Source: SAR116 cluster bacterium
GTDB lineage: Bacteria > Pseudomonadota > Alphaproteobacteria > Puniceispirillales > Puniceispirillaceae
Direction: 5' to 3'
Length of the DNA stretch: 8,041 nt
NCBI GenBank assembly: GCA_002686685.1
Contig: NYYG01000054.1
Span: 21,111-29,151, forward strand
Shown here: positions 6,015 through 8,041 of the stretch, piece by piece
Layout of the letters: every line of letters begins with the position of its first letter
Position numbering within the stretch: the first letter of the stretch is position 1
Notes under the pieces: generated by a model
Seen by the model: the letters and a program-made list of their open reading frames with translations, nothing else
Database searches by the model: none
Told to the model about the DNA's origin: nothing
Position numbers and translations under genes: made by a program

Positions 6015-8041
6015 GCTCGGCTCTCCTCGGATGGTGTGCGCAACCGTTCAATATCAGACTGCACGCTGTTACGTCTTGGTGTCCATAGGCCGCGCGCAAT
6101 CGCCTCTTCAAACCGTGCCAGCATATCGGCATAGGCGGCATCATTTGCCGTTTCGAGGAAGCTGCGCACATCCTCATCTTCAATATAGGCTTCAAACAGG
6201 GCCGCAAAATGATGTTCTGTCACCTGACGGGTCGTGGCCGCAAAGGCAAACAGATAATCTACAGTCGCCGCCATCTCGAAAGCGCCTTTATAGCCGTGCC
6301 GCATGGCACCTTCGATCCATTTTGGATTGCTGGCGCGCCCGCGAACAACGCGGCCAATCTCTTCTGCAAGGGTACGGATGACAGGTCTTTCGGCCAGCGA
6401 GTGGTCATTGTGATAGACGGGCACATCACGACCGGACAGGTGTGCCACGGCGGCCGAAAGACCGCCCGCAAACTGGTAGTAATCGTCGCTGTCCAGAATA
6501 TCATGCTCGCGATTATCCTGATTGTGCAAAACAGCATCAGTAGCTGTGAGCCGCGTCTCAAGGACATTGCGCGCGGCAATGCCATCAGCGTGTTCACCAT
6601 AGGCATAGGACGACCAGACGAGGAAGGCTTCAGCAAAGTCTGACCTGTCTTCCCACAGCTTTTCATCAACAAGGGCCTGCAGACCCGCACCATAGGCACC
6701 CGGCTTGGCACTAAAAATACGCAACAGGCTCTGCATCTCCGCGGTTGCGCTATCCATGCCACCCGCTTTCATCGCGGCCGCATCGCGCTGCGCATTGGCA
6801 GCGATCGGATTCATATCCTCTGGCTCATCCAGCGCGGCAACAGCCCGCACCGCCCTGTCAAACAGCGTCATCTGGGCCGGAAAGGCATCGCGGAAAAAAC
6901 CGGAACAGCGCAGACAGACATCGACGCGCGGCCGGTCCAGCACTTCAAGCGGGATGATGTCAAATCCGGTCACCCGGCGCGAGCTGGCATCCCAGGAAGG
7001 CCGGACCCCCATCAAGGCCAATGCCTGTGCAAGATCGTCACCACCGGTACGCATATTCGAGGTGCCCCATGCCGACAGCACAATCGCGCGCGGCCAGTTG
7101 CCATGCTCCATCAGATGCCGGTCCAAAAGTGCCTCGGCCGAGGCCCAGCCAAGCCGCCAGGCAACCGGCGTTGGCAAGGCACGGGAATCGATGGAAAAGA
7201 AATTGCGTCCTGTCGGCAACACCTCTGGCCGGCCGCGCGTCGGGGCACCAGACGGGCCCGCAGGCACAAATCGGCCGTTCAGCGCCCGTAACAATGCGTC
7301 CATCTCGCGCGGTCCGCAGGCCGTCAGCCGGTCGCGGATCGTCGGCAATGCCGTCTCGATGATCATGGCCGATTGCGGACCGGGCGGCGGAACCCGATGT
7401 TCGACAAGCGCGTGGGCAAGCAGATCCAGCCGTTCTACAGTATCACCGGTGCTGCGCCAGGGTGCCGATGACAGATCCGCAAGCATGCGCGGACGCGCAC
7501 CATCCCACGGCACGCCACGCTCTGCCGTCAGCGGGTCCAGTATCTCATCACCGTCGCCTTTGAGGCCGAGATCAGCCGCCAGGGTGCGCGGCAAAGCGGC
7601 CTGGGCACCGGTGCCGTCTCCTCGCGGGGTACGCAACATCTGCGTCAAAAGCCCATCTGCCAGGGGCCGGTCCGGCGTGACCCCGAAAATATGCAGCCCG
7701 TCACGAATTTGTAGTTCTTTGAGATCACACAGAAAATTATCCAGTTTCAGCAGCTTCTCGCCCGCATCATCATCTGCCGCGATCCCGCAATCTGCCGCGA
7801 TACCGGCGCGTTCCGCTGTCATCAAAATATCACTCAACAGCGCGTCAGACCGGGCACGATCCATGCCGGCCGCCTCGAAATATTCATCCATCTGCGATTC
7901 CATTTCGGCCATCACACCATGGCTGTCCGCCTGCGTCATGGGTGGGGTCAGATGGTCGAGGATCACCGCAGCAGTGCGCCGTTTCGCCTGCGCCCCCTCA
8001 CCGGGATCATTTACAATGAACGGATAGAGATGCGGCGTCGG
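6011..8041 (-). CDS. cobN: Aerobic cobaltochelatase large subunit, C-terminal part
   Basis: Partial gene: the frame is open through the right edge, giving the last 676 residues of a protein that is usually 1100-1300. CobN with the AAA+ partners CobS and CobT inserts Co2+ into hydrogenobyrinic acid a,c-diamide using ATP, in the cytoplasm. Counting from the right edge, clear family blocks are PHLYPFIVNDPGEGAQAKRR (3-22), WGTSNMRTGGDDLAQAL (325-341), LDRPRVDV (368-375), CSGFFRDAFP (379-388), PGAYGAGLQ (447-455), LHNQDNREHDILDSDDYYQF (505-524) and NPKWIEGAMRHGYKGAFEM (572-590), which follow the CobN/BchH/ChlH chelatase pattern. A GTG at 7966 is an internal valine, not a start, because the frame and the homology continue upstream. 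The stop overlaps cobO by 4 bases (ATGA). cobS and cobT are not in this window. Confidence 0.95.
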   Translation of the reverse strand, partial: PTPHLYPFIVNDPGEGAQAKRRTAAVILDHLTPPMTQADSHGVMAEMESQMDEYFEAAGMDRARSDALLSDILMTAERAGIAADCGIAADDDAGEKLLKLDNFLCDLKELQIRDGLHIFGVTPDRPLADGLLTQMLRTPRGDGTGAQAALPRTLAADLGLKGDGDEILDPLTAERGVPWDGARPRMLADLSSAPWRSTGDTVERLDLLAHALVEHRVPPPGPQSAMIIETALPTIRDRLTACGPREMDALLRALNGRFVPAGPSGAPTRGRPEVLPTGRNFFSIDSRALPTPVAWRLGWASAEALLDRHLMEHGNWPRAIVLSAWGTSNMRTGGDDLAQALALMGVRPSWDASSRRVTGFDIIPLEVLDRPRVDVCLRCSGFFRDAFPAQMTLFDRAVRAVAALDEPEDMNPIAANAQRDAAAMKAGGMDSATAEMQSLLRIFSAKPGAYGAGLQALVDEKLWEDRSDFAEAFLVWSSYAYGEHADGIAARNVLETRLTATDAVLHNQDNREHDILDSDDYYQFAGGLSAAVAHLSGRDVPVYHNDHSLAERPVIRTLAEEIGRVVRGRASNPKWIEGAMRHGYKGAFEMAATVDYLFAFAATTRQVTEHHFAALFEAYIEDEDVRSFLETANDAAYADMLARFEEAIARGLWTPRRNSVQSDIERLRTPSEESRA
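6023..6028 (-). promoter_or_regulatory. Ribosome-binding site of cobO
   Basis: GAGGAG on the minus strand, 8 bases before the ATG at 6014 and inside the final codons of cobN. It decides between the several in-frame ATG codons at the start of cobO. Confidence 0.75.

Noticed and set aside
7964..7966. GTG at 7966 as the start of a 651-residue CobN-like protein
   Set aside because: The same frame continues to the window edge and encodes the conserved PFIVNDPGEG block, so this is an internal codon of a truncated gene.
6705..8027. Long plus-strand open frame (440 codons) opposite cobN
   Set aside because: The translation is Ser/Arg/Ala-rich with no motif, and the minus strand encodes clear CobN blocks along the whole stretch.

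Overview
The window is part of a cobalamin (vitamin B12) biosynthesis cluster from a GC-rich bacterium, most likely an alphaproteobacterium. The enzymes belong to the oxygen-dependent (late cobalt insertion) route: CobL, CobH, the large cobaltochelatase subunit CobN, the adenosyltransferase CobO, cobyric acid synthase CobQ and CobD/CbiB. The dense packing with start/stop overlaps is typical of operons. I cannot name the genus.

There are three transcription blocks. (1) A leftward block (2550 down to the left edge) holds a small His-containing membrane or exported protein resembling the DUF6732 family, a long-form CbiX-type chelatase with cysteine clusters and a 23-histidine tail, cobH, and the N-terminal third of cobL, which runs off the left edge. 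(2) cobD (2884-3894) is transcribed rightward, divergent from block 1. (3) A second leftward block (right edge down to 3901) is cobN (5' end outside the window), cobO and cobQ, joined by overlaps of 4 and 1 bases. Its last gene converges on cobD with 6 bases between the stop codons, and an inverted repeat covers both stops.

The genes serve consecutive steps. CobL methylates and decarboxylates precorrin-6B, CobH isomerises precorrin-8x to hydrogenobyrinate, CobN (with CobS and CobT, not seen here) inserts cobalt, CobO adenosylates, CobQ amidates to cobyric acid, and CobD attaches the aminopropanol arm. CbiX is normally an early-insertion cobaltochelatase, so its place in this late-insertion cluster is a puzzle.

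The only sizeable non-coding stretch is the divergent region 2551-2883. On the minus strand it has an exact TATAAT box. About nine bases downstream begins a nested, three-way-junction-like fold (2692-2775) closed by a 9-bp helix, and two of its inner helices pair better as minus-strand RNA. It does not match the canonical B12 riboswitch and is the best candidate here for something undescribed.
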